The position numbers and the translations under genes were made by a program. A DNA stretch of 64,000 nt. It comes from Chryseobacterium shigense. Lineage in GTDB: Bacteria > Bacteroidota > Bacteroidia > Flavobacteriales > Weeksellaceae. The DNA is taken from NCBI RefSeq assembly GCF_900156575.1, contig NZ_FTNY01000001.1:1-64000 (forward strand), written 5' to 3'. Below are positions 44,935 through 54,537 of the stretch, in pieces. Positions within the stretch are counted from its first letter, which is position 1; every line of letters starts with the position of its first letter. Below the pieces are notes generated by a model. That model had not been told where the DNA came from. It saw only the letters and a program-made list of their open reading frames with translations, and did no database searches.

Positions 44935-46032
44935 ATGAAGATTGCCTTCGATGCAAAACGTTTTTTTCATAATACGTCCGGATTGGGCAATTATTCAAGA
45001 GACCTGGTCAGAATTCTTTCTCAGTACTATCCTGAAAACGAATACCTGCTGCTGAACAAAAACAGTTCAGAAAGAGGAAAAGAAATTCTTGAGAAACCGG
45101 ATGTGCGCTTTGTGGAAACCTCCAAAGGAAAACTCTCCCGACAGTTTAAAATGGGGAAAGATGCCCAAAAAGAAGGCGCTGAAATCTTCCATGGACTCTC
45201 AGGTGAATTGCCTTTGAAATGGGGCAAAGAACCCATCAGAAAAATAGTAACGATCCATGATCTGATTTTCATGAGATACCCTCAGTATTATTCTTTTTTT
45301 GACCGTAAAATCCATCTGTGGAAATTTAAAAAAGCCGCCGTTTCGGCAGATGCCATCATCGCGATTTCAGAACAGACCAAAAGGGATATAATCACCTATC
45401 TGAAAGTTCCTGAATCGAAAATTCAGGTTATTTATCAGGGATGCCATAAAGCTTTTAAAGAACAGCAATCTGACGAATCTATTCAAACGGTAAAAGAAAA
45501 ATTCAATCTTCCCGGTCGTTACATTCTGAACGTAGGAACCATCGAAGAACGCAAAAATCTCTTAAGCATCGTTAAAGGCATTAATGGAACAGAAATTCCG
45601 TTAGTTGTAGTCGGGAAAAAGACCAGCTACTATAAAAAAGTAGAAGCTTTCATCAGAAAAAACAAGATGGAGAAACAGGTGATCTTCCTGGAAGGAGTTT
45701 CTATGGATGAACTGGCGGTGATCTATAAACTGGCCGATATTTTTGTTTATCCCAGCTTCTTCGAAGGCTTCGGAATTCCAGTTATAGAAGCACTTTTCTC
45801 AAAAACGGTAACGATTACCAGCAATACAAGCTGCCTGCCGGAAGCAGGAGGGGAAGACTCCGTTTACATCGATCCCGGAAATGATCTTGACCTGGGCGCC
45901 AAGATAAAATTTCTTTGGGAGTATGAATCCGAGAGGAAACGTCGTGCAGAAAAGAGTTTCGCGTTTGTTCAGAAATTTAATGATGAGCCTATAGCCACTC
46001 AGTTGATGCAACTTTACAAAAAAAATCTGTAA
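44935..46032 (+). CDS. GT4-family glycosyltransferase
   Basis: A 365-residue GT-B protein. The N-terminal acceptor domain starts 'MKIAFDAKRFFHNTSGLGNY' and the C-terminal domain carries the donor-binding 'FEGFGIPVIEAL' (E-x7-E motif) and 'NVGTIEERKN'. It adds a sugar from a nucleotide donor, probably to a surface glycan or lipid. It is isolated from other glycan genes here and ends just before the his promoter. Confidence 0.9.
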   Translation: MKIAFDAKRFFHNTSGLGNYSRDLVRILSQYYPENEYLLLNKNSSERGKEILEKPDVRFVETSKGKLSRQFKMGKDAQKEGAEIFHGLSGELPLKWGKEPIRKIVTIHDLIFMRYPQYYSFFDRKIHLWKFKKAAVSADAIIAISEQTKRDIITYLKVPESKIQVIYQGCHKAFKEQQSDESIQTVKEKFNLPGRYILNVGTIEERKNLLSIVKGINGTEIPLVVVGKKTSYYKKVEAFIRKNKMEKQVIFLEGVSMDELAVIYKLADIFVYPSFFEGFGIPVIEALFSKTVTITSNTSCLPEAGGEDSVYIDPGNDLDLGAKIKFLWEYESERKRRAEKSFAFVQKFNDEPIATQLMQLYKKNL

Positions 46033-46039
46033 AAAAACT

Positions 46040-46068
46040 TTGCAGTTTAAAAATAAGTCCTACATTTG
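46040..46068 (+). promoter_or_regulatory. Promoter of the histidine operon
   Basis: TTG at 46040-46042, 18 bases, then TACATTTG at 46061-46068. The start site falls near 46075, about ten bases before the leader-peptide ATG. Confidence 0.8.
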
Positions 46069-46085
46069 TACCACAATTTAAAACA

Positions 46086-46136
46086 ATGAAACTTAATTTT
46101 TTAACACTTCATCATTATCATCATCATCTCTGCTAA
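46086..46136 (+). CDS. hisL: Histidine operon leader peptide
   Basis: A 16-residue open frame, MKLNFLTLHHYHHHLC, with five His within six codons (HHYHHH), ending at a TAA at 46134. It is too short for normal gene finding. It is the sensor of charged tRNA-His: a stalled ribosome at the His codons keeps the following RNA in the antitermination form. It lies between the promoter and the terminator at 46182, upstream of hisG. Confidence 0.93.
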   Translation: MKLNFLTLHHYHHHLC

Positions 46137-46212
46137 GACGGAATTGATTGATATAAACATGTGTTAAAATCAAAAATAATTAAAACCGTCTGAGTAAACA
46201 GACGGTTTTTTT
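46136..46212 (+). promoter_or_regulatory. Histidine attenuator
   Basis: The terminator arms AAAACCGTCTG (46182-46192) and CAGACGGTTTT (46199-46209) are followed by T. The segment AGACGG at 46136-46141, at the leader stop codon, has the same sequence as the terminator 3' arm. It can therefore pair with CCGTCT of the 5' arm to form an antiterminator. A ribosome finishing the leader covers AGACGG and allows termination; one stalled at the His codons leaves it free. Confidence 0.88.
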
Positions 46213-46281
46213 GTTTCCCGAATTCTTCCCGGAAATATCCAACAAATCAGTTTTTATTTACTCAGACCTCAAAACAATACA

Positions 46282-47139
46282 ATGAGTAAATTAAAAATTG
46301 CGATCCAGAAAAGCGGCCGTCTTTACGAAGAATCCCTACAGCTCCTCAAAGACTGCGGTATTTTCGTCAACAACGGAAAAGACCAGCTGAAGGTTTCCGT
46401 AGACAACTTTCCAATGGAGATCATGTATCTCAGAAATTCAGACATTCCCCAATACCTTGAAGATGGAGTGGTAGACGTTGCCATCGTTGGCGAAAACCTA
46501 TTAGCCGAAAAACAGAAAAATATCCAGATCGTTGAGAAACTTGGATTTTCAAAATGCAGGGTTTCCCTGGCCGTTCCCAAAGAAGTGGAAACTGATGACC
46601 TGTCGTACTTTCAAGGCAGAAAAATAGCCACTTCCTATCCCAATACCCTTAAAAATTTCCTCGACAAAAGCGGAATCCAGTCCGATATCCACATCATTTC
46701 CGGCTCCGTTGAAATAGCTCCCAATATCGGTTTGGCAGATGGCATCTGTGATATCGTAAGCTCCGGAAGCACCTTATTTAAAAACGGATTGCGGGAAACC
46801 ATTACGATTTTGAAATCAGAAGCCGTTTTAGCAAAAACTTCAGTGCTTAATGCTGAAAAGGAATCCATTCTTAATAAATTTTTGTTCCGGATTCAGTCTG
46901 TTCTGAGAGCGAAAAACTCAAAATACATCCTGATGAATGTGCCCGATGAAAAGATTAAAGATATTGCTTCCGTTCTTCCCGTTTTGAAAAGCCCTACGGT
47001 CATTCCTTTAGCAGAAAAAGGATGGAGCAGCATTCATTCTGTAATTGATGAAGAACGATTTTGGGATGTCATCGACGAACTGAAAGAAAACGGAGCCCAG
47101 GATATACTCATTATTCCAATCGATAAAATGGTTATTTAA
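46282..47139 (+). CDS. hisG: ATP phosphoribosyltransferase, long form
   Basis: A 285-residue first enzyme of histidine synthesis, joining ATP and PRPP. It has the two-lobed catalytic part ('IAIQKSGRLYEESLQLL', 'DVAIVGENLL') and the PRPP loop 'GLADGICDIVSSGSTL'. The C-terminal ~70-residue ACT-like HisG_C domain ('GWSSIHSVIDEERFWDVIDE') gives feedback by histidine. The long form needs no HisZ. First gene of the operon, two bases before hisD. Confidence 0.96.
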   Translation: MSKLKIAIQKSGRLYEESLQLLKDCGIFVNNGKDQLKVSVDNFPMEIMYLRNSDIPQYLEDGVVDVAIVGENLLAEKQKNIQIVEKLGFSKCRVSLAVPKEVETDDLSYFQGRKIATSYPNTLKNFLDKSGIQSDIHIISGSVEIAPNIGLADGICDIVSSGSTLFKNGLRETITILKSEAVLAKTSVLNAEKESILNKFLFRIQSVLRAKNSKYILMNVPDEKIKDIASVLPVLKSPTVIPLAEKGWSSIHSVIDEERFWDVIDELKENGAQDILIIPIDKMVI

Positions 47140-47141
47140 TT

Positions 47142-48416
47142 ATGAAAATATACAGATTTCCAGAAAAAGAAACATGGGCAGACCTTGTTAAACGGCCCGT
47201 TTTTGAACGTGAAGAAATGTCAGGACTGATGAAAGAAATATTTGAAGCTGTAGAAAAAGATGGTGACCAAGCTCTTATTCAGTTTAATGAAAAATTTGAT
47301 AAAGCTATAACTCCACAAATTGTAGTTTCAGAAGCTGAAATAAAAAAAGCCGAAGATGAAATCCCGGATGCATTAAAGAAAGCCATCAGGCAGGCAAAAG
47401 AAAATATTTTAAAATTTCATGCTGCCCAAATCATTGAACCGGAGAAAATTGAAACAGCAAAAGGAGTAATATGCTGGAGAGAAAACAGAGCCGTAGAAAA
47501 GGTTGGAATCTACATTCCCGGTGGTACCGCACCTTTGTTTTCAACAGTTCTCATGCTTGCGGTACCTGCCAATTTAGCAGGCTGTAAGGAGATTGTTCTC
47601 TGTACACCACCTGATCGTAACGGAAATATTAATCCTGCTATTCTGTTCACGGCAAAACTCTGCGGGATCACTAAAATATTCAAAACCGGTGGCGCACAGG
47701 CGATTGCAGCAATGACTTTAGGGACTGCAAGTGTTCCCAGGGTCTATAAAATTTTTGGACCGGGAAACCAGTTTGTTGTGGCGGCAAAAGAATATGCACA
47801 GCGTTACGGTGTAGCTATTGATATGCCTGCAGGACCCAGCGAAGTTCTTGTTATTGCAGACCATAAGGCGGTCCCTGAATTCTGTGCGGCAGATCTTCTC
47901 TCTCAGGCAGAACACGGAAGTGACAGCCAGGTGGTTTTTATTACCACAGATCTCACCGTTTTCACCGAAACCATGGACGAAGTAGAGAAACAGGTAAGCA
48001 GGCTTCCAAGAAATGAGATGGCCCGGAAAGCACTGGATCACAGTCTTTTTATAGTGACAAAAAATATCGAGGATGCTTTGGAGTTCAGCAATCTTTATGC
48101 TCCGGAACACCTTATTATGGCAGTGGAAAATTTTGAGCAATCTATTCCTCTGATTGAAAATGCAGGATCTGTATTTCTTGGGAACTATTCCTGTGAAAGT
48201 GCGGGAGATTATGCCAGCGGAACCAATCATACACTGCCTACCAATGCGTATGCAAAGAACTACAGTGGAGTTTCGCTGGACAGTTTTCTCAAGAAAATTA
48301 CATTCCAGCATCTTTCCAGAGAAGGTCTTAAAAACATAGGGAAAACAATAGAAATCATGGCAGAGGCCGAAGGTCTTATTGCCCACAAAAATGCAGTATC
48401 GATCAGATTAAAATAA
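47142..48416 (+). CDS. hisD: Histidinol dehydrogenase
   Basis: A 424-residue enzyme for the last two steps (histidinol to histidine, two NAD). Marks: 'YIPGGTAPLFSTVLMLAVPA', 'KIFGPGNQFVVAAKEYA', 'DMPAGPSEVLVIAD', 'LLSQAEHGSDSQVV' (zinc and catalytic His) and 'YASGTNHTLPTN'. The length is normal and hisC follows after four bases. Confidence 0.97.
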   Translation: MKIYRFPEKETWADLVKRPVFEREEMSGLMKEIFEAVEKDGDQALIQFNEKFDKAITPQIVVSEAEIKKAEDEIPDALKKAIRQAKENILKFHAAQIIEPEKIETAKGVICWRENRAVEKVGIYIPGGTAPLFSTVLMLAVPANLAGCKEIVLCTPPDRNGNINPAILFTAKLCGITKIFKTGGAQAIAAMTLGTASVPRVYKIFGPGNQFVVAAKEYAQRYGVAIDMPAGPSEVLVIADHKAVPEFCAADLLSQAEHGSDSQVVFITTDLTVFTETMDEVEKQVSRLPRNEMARKALDHSLFIVTKNIEDALEFSNLYAPEHLIMAVENFEQSIPLIENAGSVFLGNYSCESAGDYASGTNHTLPTNAYAKNYSGVSLDSFLKKITFQHLSREGLKNIGKTIEIMAEAEGLIAHKNAVSIRLK

Positions 48417-48420
48417 TACA

Positions 48421-49449
48421 ATGAAAGAATTCAATATCAATAGTTTCGTAAGAGAGAATATCCTAAAATTACAGCCTTATATCAGTTTCAGGGACCACAA
48501 TGAATTTAATGCTCCGGTATTGCTGGATGCCAACGAATGCCCGTTCGGGGAATTCAACAGGTATCCGGATTCGTCTCAGAAAAAGCTTAAAAATAAATTA
48601 GCTGACCTTAAAGGTCTGTCTTCAACTCAAATTGCAATAGGAAACGGCAGCGATGAGCTGATCGATCTAATCATTAAAATCTTCTGCGAGCCTAAAAAAG
48701 ATGCTATTCTGATGATGAATCCTTCTTTTGCGATGTATGGCTTTTATGCGGCCGTCAATGAAAATGGAGTGGTAAAACTGAATCTGGACGAGAATTTTGA
48801 AATTGTCAAAGACGGTTTTCTAAAGATCACTCAGGAAAAGGACCTTAAGATCTTCTTTCTTTGTTCCCCCAATAATCCAACCGGAAACAGTGTAGAGGAC
48901 ATCGAATTTTTTATTCAGAATTTTGATGGGATTGTTGTCATTGATGAAGCGTACATCGAATTTTCAGAAAACAGATCAGGAATTGAGTTGCTGGATCAGT
49001 ATCCTAACGTCATTGTCCTTCAAACCTTTTCAAAAGCCTGGGGAACGGCGGGAGCAAGAGTGGGAACAGCGTATGCTTCCGAAGAAATCATCCGTTTTAT
49101 CAATACCGTAAAAGCACCTTATAATGTGAATTCCCTGAGCCAGGAACTGATTCTAAATTTATTGGATGATGAAAATAAGCTTAATGATAATGTTGCAAAG
49201 GTTTTAAGCGAAAGAGAATGGCTCAAAGAAGAGTTTAAAAGGATAGACTGTATTGAAAAGGTATTTCCTACGGATGCCAATTTCTTCCTGATCAAAATGA
49301 AAGACGGGGCAAAAGTGTACCAGACCATGCTTGATGAAGAAGTTTTAACCAGCCAAAGAGCACCTGCGATACAGAATTGTATCAGAATCAATGTAGGGAC
49401 CCGTGAAGAAAATGAAAAATTAGTGAATGTATTAAAAACCGTAAAATGA
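48421..49449 (+). CDS. hisC: Histidinol-phosphate aminotransferase
   Basis: A 342-residue PLP enzyme of fold type I. '[17 protein letters not shown]' is the HisC start signature and 'CSPNNPTGN' contacts the cofactor. The Schiff-base Lys is in '[14 protein letters not shown]', and '[10 protein letters not shown]' binds the substrate phosphate with Arg. Its stop overlaps hisB by four bases. Confidence 0.96.
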   Translation: MKEFNINSFVRENILKLQPYISFRDHNEFNAPVLLDANECPFGEFNRYPDSSQKKLKNKLADLKGLSSTQIAIGNGSDELIDLIIKIFCEPKKDAILMMNPSFAMYGFYAAVNENGVVKLNLDENFEIVKDGFLKITQEKDLKIFFLCSPNNPTGNSVEDIEFFIQNFDGIVVIDEAYIEFSENRSGIELLDQYPNVIVLQTFSKAWGTAGARVGTAYASEEIIRFINTVKAPYNVNSLSQELILNLLDDENKLNDNVAKVLSEREWLKEEFKRIDCIEKVFPTDANFFLIKMKDGAKVYQTMLDEEVLTSQRAPAIQNCIRINVGTREENEKLVNVLKTVK

Positions 49450-50543
49450 TGAAAAAAGTATTATTCATAGACCGTGACGGAACACTTATCGTAGAACCGC
49501 CTGTAGACTTTCAGGTAGATTCATTGGAAAAACTGGAATTTTATCCCGGAGTTTTTCAGAACCTTTCCAAAATTGTCAGAGAGATGGATTACGAACTGGT
49601 GATGGTAACCAATCAGGACGGTTTGGGAACGGAAAGTTTCCCCTTTGAAGATTTTATCAAACCTCAGGAAAAAATGTTGAAGACCTTCGAAAATGAAGGA
49701 ATTATTTTCAGCGATATTCTGATCGATAAAAGTTTTGAACATGAAAACCTTCCTACCAGAAAACCGGGAACAGGAATGCTTTCTAAATACCTATACGGCA
49801 ACTATGATCTTGAAAACTCCTATGTCATCGGAGATCGGGGTACTGATGTGCAACTTGCTAAAAACATGGGAACTCAATCTGTTTTTCTCAATGAAAACTT
49901 TAATGAGGAGGCGACCCTTAGTACCACCAGCTGGAACGGTATTTATTCATTCTTAAAACAGGAATCCAGAAAAGCTAAAGTCTACAGAAAAACCAATGAA
50001 ACCGAAATTGATATTGAGATAGACCTTAACGGAAACGGTTCCTCCGAAATCTCAACGGGTCTTCATTTTTTTGATCATATGCTGGAGCAGATCTCAAAGC
50101 ACGGAAATTTAAATTTAAAAATCAAAGTAAACGGAGATCTTCAGGTTGATGAGCACCACACAATTGAAGATACGGGAATCGCTTTGGGTGAAGCATTTTT
50201 AAAAGCCTTGGGAAATAAAAAGGGAATTGAAAGATATGGTTTTCTGCTTCCTATGGACGACTGTCTGGCCCAGGCCGCGATCGACTTCGGAGGAAGACCC
50301 TGGCTGGTTTGGGATGTAGATTTTAAAAGAGAAAAAATAGGGGATGTTCCTACGGAAATGTTTATTCATTTCTTCAAGTCATTCACCGATTCTTCCAGAT
50401 CCAATCTGAATATCAAAGCGGAAGGGAGTAATGAACACCACAAAATAGAAGCGGTCTTCAAAGCATTCGCAAAAGCAGTTAAAATAGCGGTGAATCAGTC
50501 GGATAGCAATTATAATTTACCATCAACCAAAGGAAGTTTATAA
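49446..50543 (+). CDS. hisB: Bifunctional histidinol-phosphatase / imidazoleglycerol-phosphate dehydratase
   Basis: A 365-residue fusion. The N-terminal HAD phosphatase (~1-165) has '[13 protein letters not shown]', '[10 protein letters not shown]' and '[12 protein letters not shown]'. The C-terminal dehydratase (~175-365) has '[14 protein letters not shown]', '[15 protein letters not shown]' and '[15 protein letters not shown]', the His and Glu residues of the two manganese sites. The same fusion occurs in E. coli. Two adjacent Met codons leave the start uncertain by one codon. Confidence 0.96.
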   Translation: MMKKVLFIDRDGTLIVEPPVDFQVDSLEKLEFYPGVFQNLSKIVREMDYELVMVTNQDGLGTESFPFEDFIKPQEKMLKTFENEGIIFSDILIDKSFEHENLPTRKPGTGMLSKYLYGNYDLENSYVIGDRGTDVQLAKNMGTQSVFLNENFNEEATLSTTSWNGIYSFLKQESRKAKVYRKTNETEIDIEIDLNGNGSSEISTGLHFFDHMLEQISKHGNLNLKIKVNGDLQVDEHHTIEDTGIALGEAFLKALGNKKGIERYGFLLPMDDCLAQAAIDFGGRPWLVWDVDFKREKIGDVPTEMFIHFFKSFTDSSRSNLNIKAEGSNEHHKIEAVFKAFAKAVKIAVNQSDSNYNLPSTKGSL

Positions 50544-50544
50544 C

Positions 50545-51123
50545 ATGATCGCATTAATCAAATACAACGGAGGAAACGTGAGTTCGGTTCAAAATGCATT
50601 GGCCCGCCTTAACATTGAGTCCATCGTTACAGACGATCCGGAGCTGATTCTGAAGGCCGATAAAGTTATTTTCCCGGGAGTAGGAGAAGCCTCTTCAACG
50701 ATGAAGGTTTTAAAAGACAAAGGTCTTGATCTGCTGATTCCTGCTTTGAAGCAGCCTGTTTTAGGTATTTGCCTTGGTATGCAGCTGATGTGCGGTAATA
50801 ATGAAGAAGGAGAGGTTAGAGGAATGGGAATTTTTGATGTTGATGTTAAAAGATTTCCGCCTGAAGATCTGGTTCCCCACATGGGCTGGAATACGATTTC
50901 GGAGCTTAAAAGCCCATTATTTTCAGGTATTGAAAACAATACTGATGTTTATTTTGTTCACAGTTATTATTGTGGTCTGGCAGAGGCAACAATTGCGAAA
51001 TGTGATTATATTCTGCCGTTCAGTGCTTCGCTTCAGAAAGATAATTTCTTTGCCGTACAGTTTCATCCGGAAAAATCCGGAGTGGCAGGTAGTAGAATAT
51101 TAAACAACTTTATTAAATTATAA
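50545..51123 (+). CDS. hisH: Imidazole glycerol phosphate synthase, glutaminase subunit
   Basis: A 192-residue class I amidotransferase. The nucleophile Cys is in 'VLGICLGMQLM' and the His-x-Glu pair in 'AVQFHPEKSG'. It supplies ammonia to HisF, encoded two genes on. One base separates it from hisB. Confidence 0.96.
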   Translation: MIALIKYNGGNVSSVQNALARLNIESIVTDDPELILKADKVIFPGVGEASSTMKVLKDKGLDLLIPALKQPVLGICLGMQLMCGNNEEGEVRGMGIFDVDVKRFPPEDLVPHMGWNTISELKSPLFSGIENNTDVYFVHSYYCGLAEATIAKCDYILPFSASLQKDNFFAVQFHPEKSGVAGSRILNNFIKL

Positions 51124-51126
51124 ACG

Positions 51127-51849
51127 ATGAAAATTATTCCAGCGATTGATATTATTGACGGAAAATGTGTCCGCCTTTCAAAAGGAGATTATGCCACAAA
51201 AAAAATATACAGTGAGAATCCGGTAGATATTGCCAAGGAATTTGAAAGCTACGGAATTCAGTTTCTTCACCTTGTAGATCTCGACGGTGCGCGTTCTAAA
51301 CATATTATGAACCAGAAGGTCCTGGAGGATATTTCCAGGGAAACATCGCTTCATATTGATTTTGGAGGCGGATTAAAAACGGGTAATGATATAGAAACCG
51401 CCTTTAGCTCCGGGGCAAAACAAATCACGCTTGGCAGTATCGCTGTTCAGGATCAGGAATTCTGTTTAGATATGATCATGAAATATGGCAGCGAAAAGAT
51501 TATTCTGGGAGCAGATTGTGAAAACAGAAAAATAAAAACTTCCGGGTGGCAGGAAGAAAGCAGTTTAGATATTATTGATTTTCTTTTGGATTATCAGAAC
51601 AAAGGAATCATTCAGACCATATGCACAGATATTTCAAAAGATGGAATGCTGGAAGGTCCTTCCAAAGATTTGTACAAAGAGATCCTGGATAAAACATCTT
51701 TAAAACTTACCGCCAGCGGTGGTATTTCCTGTATAGAAGACGTGGAGAGGATGAAAGAGATCGGATGTTCGGGAACGATCATAGGAAAGGCGATTTACGA
51801 GGGAAAAATAGAATTACAACAACTTCAGGAATTTATTGAGAATGCTTAA
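51127..51849 (+). CDS. hisA: ProFAR isomerase
   Basis: A 240-residue half-barrel-duplicated TIM barrel. Catalytic Asp are in '[14 protein letters not shown]' and '[11 protein letters not shown]', and phosphate sites in '[12 protein letters not shown]' and '[13 protein letters not shown]'. It isomerises the fourth intermediate. It overlaps hisF by eight bases. Confidence 0.96.
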   Translation: MKIIPAIDIIDGKCVRLSKGDYATKKIYSENPVDIAKEFESYGIQFLHLVDLDGARSKHIMNQKVLEDISRETSLHIDFGGGLKTGNDIETAFSSGAKQITLGSIAVQDQEFCLDMIMKYGSEKIILGADCENRKIKTSGWQEESSLDIIDFLLDYQNKGIIQTICTDISKDGMLEGPSKDLYKEILDKTSLKLTASGGISCIEDVERMKEIGCSGTIIGKAIYEGKIELQQLQEFIENA

Positions 51850-52594
51850 AAAAAGAATTATTCCGTGTCTGGATATCAAAGACGGGACAACGGTGAAAGG
51901 CGTCAATTTTGAAGGTTTACGGAATGCCGGGGACCCTATAGAGCTTGCCGTAAAATATGAGCAGGAAGGAGCTGATGAGCTTGTTTTTCTGGATATTACA
52001 GCCACATTGGAAGACCGGAAAACATTTGTAGGTTTGGTGAAGGATATTGCAAGAAACCTTAGTATTCCTTTTACGGTAGGCGGAGGAATTTCGTCTTCAG
52101 AAGATGTGAGAAAACTTCTGGATGCCGGAGCAGATAAAATCAGTATCAATTCTTCTGCGGTCAAAAATCCACAATTAATCCACGAACTTTCGAAAGAGTT
52201 TGGAAGTCAGTGTATCGTTGTGGCCATAGACACGCGATTTACTGATGGGTCAGATCTGGTATATGTGAGAGGAGGAAAGGTAGCCACCAGCTTAAATACG
52301 GTAGAGTGGGCGAAAGAAGTGGTATCTTTAGGTGCCGGTGAAATTCTCCTTACCTCCATGGATGGCGACGGAACAAAAAATGGATTTGATATCCGAATTA
52401 CGAAACTGGTTTCAGAGGCAGTCAGTATTCCGGTGATTGCTTCCGGAGGAGCAGGCAGTGCAGATGACTTTGTTCAAGTGTTTCATGAGACCAAAGCTAC
52501 CGGTGCATTGGCAGCCAGTATTTTCCATTTTAATGAAGTGCCGATTCAAAAATTAAAGCAACAATTGAAAACTCAAAAAATATCCATACGATGA
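51842..52594 (+). CDS. hisF: Imidazole glycerol phosphate synthase, cyclase subunit
   Basis: I use the ATG at 51842 ('[20 protein letters not shown]') rather than the TTG two codons earlier. The 250-residue TIM barrel has '[19 protein letters not shown]', '[14 protein letters not shown]' and '[12 protein letters not shown]'. It joins PRFAR and ammonia from HisH. It overlaps hisIE by four bases (ATGA). Confidence 0.96.
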   Translation: MLKKRIIPCLDIKDGTTVKGVNFEGLRNAGDPIELAVKYEQEGADELVFLDITATLEDRKTFVGLVKDIARNLSIPFTVGGGISSSEDVRKLLDAGADKISINSSAVKNPQLIHELSKEFGSQCIVVAIDTRFTDGSDLVYVRGGKVATSLNTVEWAKEVVSLGAGEILLTSMDGDGTKNGFDIRITKLVSEAVSIPVIASGGAGSADDFVQVFHETKATGALAASIFHFNEVPIQKLKQQLKTQKISIR

Positions 52595-53178
52595 CAATAG
52601 ATTTTGAAAAAAGCAACGGACTGGTTCCGGTAATCATTCAGGACAGCAGAACACAGCAGGTACTGATGCTGGGTTACATGAATGAAGAGGCATTAGAAAA
52701 AACAGAAAAAGAAGGTATTGTCACCTTTTTCAGCCGTTCCAAAAACCGACTCTGGACCAAAGGAGAAGAATCCGGCAATTTCCTTACCGTAAAAAAAATA
52801 AGCATCGATTGTGATCAGGATACTATTTTAATTCAGGCAGTGCCTAAGAATACGGTCTGCCACACCGGAAGTTTCAGCTGTTTTGGTGAAAAAGATACCA
52901 AAGGATTCCTATATGAACTGGAAGCTAAAATAGCTGATAGAATTGATCGCAAGACCGAAGGGTCTTATACGTATTCCCTTTATCAGAGAGGAATCAATAA
53001 AATGGCTCAAAAGGTAGGTGAGGAGGCCGTAGAATTGGTCATTGAAGCGAAAGACAGCAACGACGATCTTTTTAAAAATGAGGCTGCTGATTTGCTCTAT
53101 CACTTTTTGATTTTGCTTAAAGCGAAAGGATTTTCTATGCAAGATATAGAAGAAATCCTGTGCAGTAGAGATCAATAA
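52591..53178 (+). CDS. hisIE: Bifunctional phosphoribosyl-AMP cyclohydrolase / phosphoribosyl-ATP pyrophosphatase
   Basis: A 195-residue fusion. The HisI part (~1-105) has '[12 protein letters not shown]', '[18 protein letters not shown]' and Cys ligands in 'DCDQDT' and 'CHTGSFSC'. The HisE part (~110-195) has '[18 protein letters not shown]' and '[13 protein letters not shown]'. It completes the pathway: all steps are covered by the eight genes. A terminator hairpin follows. Confidence 0.96.
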   Translation: MTIDFEKSNGLVPVIIQDSRTQQVLMLGYMNEEALEKTEKEGIVTFFSRSKNRLWTKGEESGNFLTVKKISIDCDQDTILIQAVPKNTVCHTGSFSCFGEKDTKGFLYELEAKIADRIDRKTEGSYTYSLYQRGINKMAQKVGEEAVELVIEAKDSNDDLFKNEAADLLYHFLILLKAKGFSMQDIEEILCSRDQ

Positions 53179-53207
53179 AGAAGATGATTACCTATCGGAA
53201 TGAGGCA

Positions 53208-53240
53208 TAAAAAAGCAGGAAGAATCACTTCCTGCTTTAT
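53208..53240. terminator. Terminator between hisIE and the M28 cluster
   Basis: AAAGCAGGAAG and CTTCCTGCTTT around a five-base loop. A six-T tract is on the minus strand, so it mainly serves the peptidase transcript, but it may also end the his operon. Confidence 0.8.
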
Positions 53241-53262
53241 GTTGTAAAGGTAAGTAGTAAGA

Positions 53263-54450
53263 CTATCTTTCAATCAAAATTTTTCGGACAGCCGTTTGGC
53301 CATCAGCTTTGATAATGCCCATATAAGCTCCTTCAGGAAGTCCTGAAACATTAATTTTGGTTTCATTATTCTTTTTTAAAAGTACTTTTCCGGAAAGCTC
53401 TGTAATTTCAAAGCTGAAATCTTTAATACTTGTGTCCGGAAGCTCAATATTAACGGTATCTTTAGACGGATTGGGGTAAATAGATACGGATTCAAGAGAA
53501 TGGGCGGAAACGGCTTCCTTTGTTTTCATTACCAGTGAACTGGCAGAAGTAGCAACGGCAAAATGCTGCAAAGCGCCTACGGTCGCCTTTCCTATTTTAA
53601 ATATATAAACAGGATCTGTATTGGCAAAAGTATCATTGGACGTATGCGGATACGTACTTCTTATTCTTTCAAAAAAACCGGTGATGATTTCCCCTTTTCT
53701 TTCAAAAGGTATGTAGTCTGTATCTTCTGCCGGATCTACGGCTGTCTGAAGAGGCGAATACAAGGCCGTACAGTTTCTGAGTTGTTGGGTGACTGCCGCA
53801 GCTGCTGCATTATTACTGGTTGGTCCCGCCTGATCCTGGTCACAGTACACGGTGTTATTGTTATTTCCCATAACACCGCCTACCTGGTCAAGATTAAACA
53901 CAAGTTTGATATCCAATACTCGTACACCGTTCTGATACGCCACATTATTGACATAATGGGTACTCCCTCGCAATCCTTGTTCCTCACCGGAGAAATGGAT
54001 GAATTTAATGGAATATTCGGTGGGAACATTTCTTAGAATTCTTGCCGCTTCTAAAATGATAGAAGTTCCGCTGCCGTTATCATTCACTCCGGGACCATTA
54101 ATACTGTCAAAATGCCCGCAGATAATCACGTATTTATTGGGATAAACAGTTCCCGTTTTGGTAATGACTAAGTTTTTAGAACTTGTACTGCCAAATGTGA
54201 AAGGATCCTCTACGATCTGGCTGGCAGAATACCCGTAAGAAATATATTTATTTTTTATCCACGTTAAGGCATTGGCGTTATTGGCGGAACCCGTGGTCTT
54301 GATTCCAAGATTGGAGAACTGTTGTAAGTTCGTGGTAATATTGGTTTGTGAAACCAGATTGGCCCTGTCCTGATACGCCTGAATAAAACTCTGAGCCTTA
54401 CTGGCGGATACTGCCAGAAGAACCGACAGAATAGTGATTGTTTTTTTCAT
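53263..54450 (-). CDS. Secreted M28 metallopeptidase with T9SS sorting domain (paralogue 3)
   Basis: A 395-residue protein: signal peptide (cut near 'SASKAQ'), M28 catalytic domain (~20-300) and Por-type C-terminal sorting domain (~325-395, 'LESVSIYPNPSKDTVNIELP' and 'VRKILIER'). Zinc ligands are visible as His-Asp in 'IICGHFDSINGPGVNDNGSG', Glu-Glu in 'FSGEEQGL', Asp in 'NLDQVGG' and His in 'PHTSNDTFA'. It is an aminopeptidase exported through the Type IX system. Last of three tandem copies. Confidence 0.94.
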   Translation of the reverse strand: MKKTITILSVLLAVSASKAQSFIQAYQDRANLVSQTNITTNLQQFSNLGIKTTGSANNANALTWIKNKYISYGYSASQIVEDPFTFGSTSSKNLVITKTGTVYPNKYVIICGHFDSINGPGVNDNGSGTSIILEAARILRNVPTEYSIKFIHFSGEEQGLRGSTHYVNNVAYQNGVRVLDIKLVFNLDQVGGVMGNNNNTVYCDQDQAGPTSNNAAAAAVTQQLRNCTALYSPLQTAVDPAEDTDYIPFERKGEIITGFFERIRSTYPHTSNDTFANTDPVYIFKIGKATVGALQHFAVATSASSLVMKTKEAVSAHSLESVSIYPNPSKDTVNIELPDTSIKDFSFEITELSGKVLLKKNNETKINVSGLPEGAYMGIIKADGQTAVRKILIER

Positions 54451-54537
54451 GTTAATTATATTTTATGATGTAGTGGTTGGTAATCTTTATGAATAATAAA
54501 AGTCCGGGATTAAAATCCAGGACTTGATGATTGATCG

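Noticed and set aside
47718..48386. Long minus-strand open frame (222 codons) opposite hisD
   Set aside because: The plus strand encodes hisD with all motifs; the opposite frame is rich in Cys, Phe and His and has no family features.
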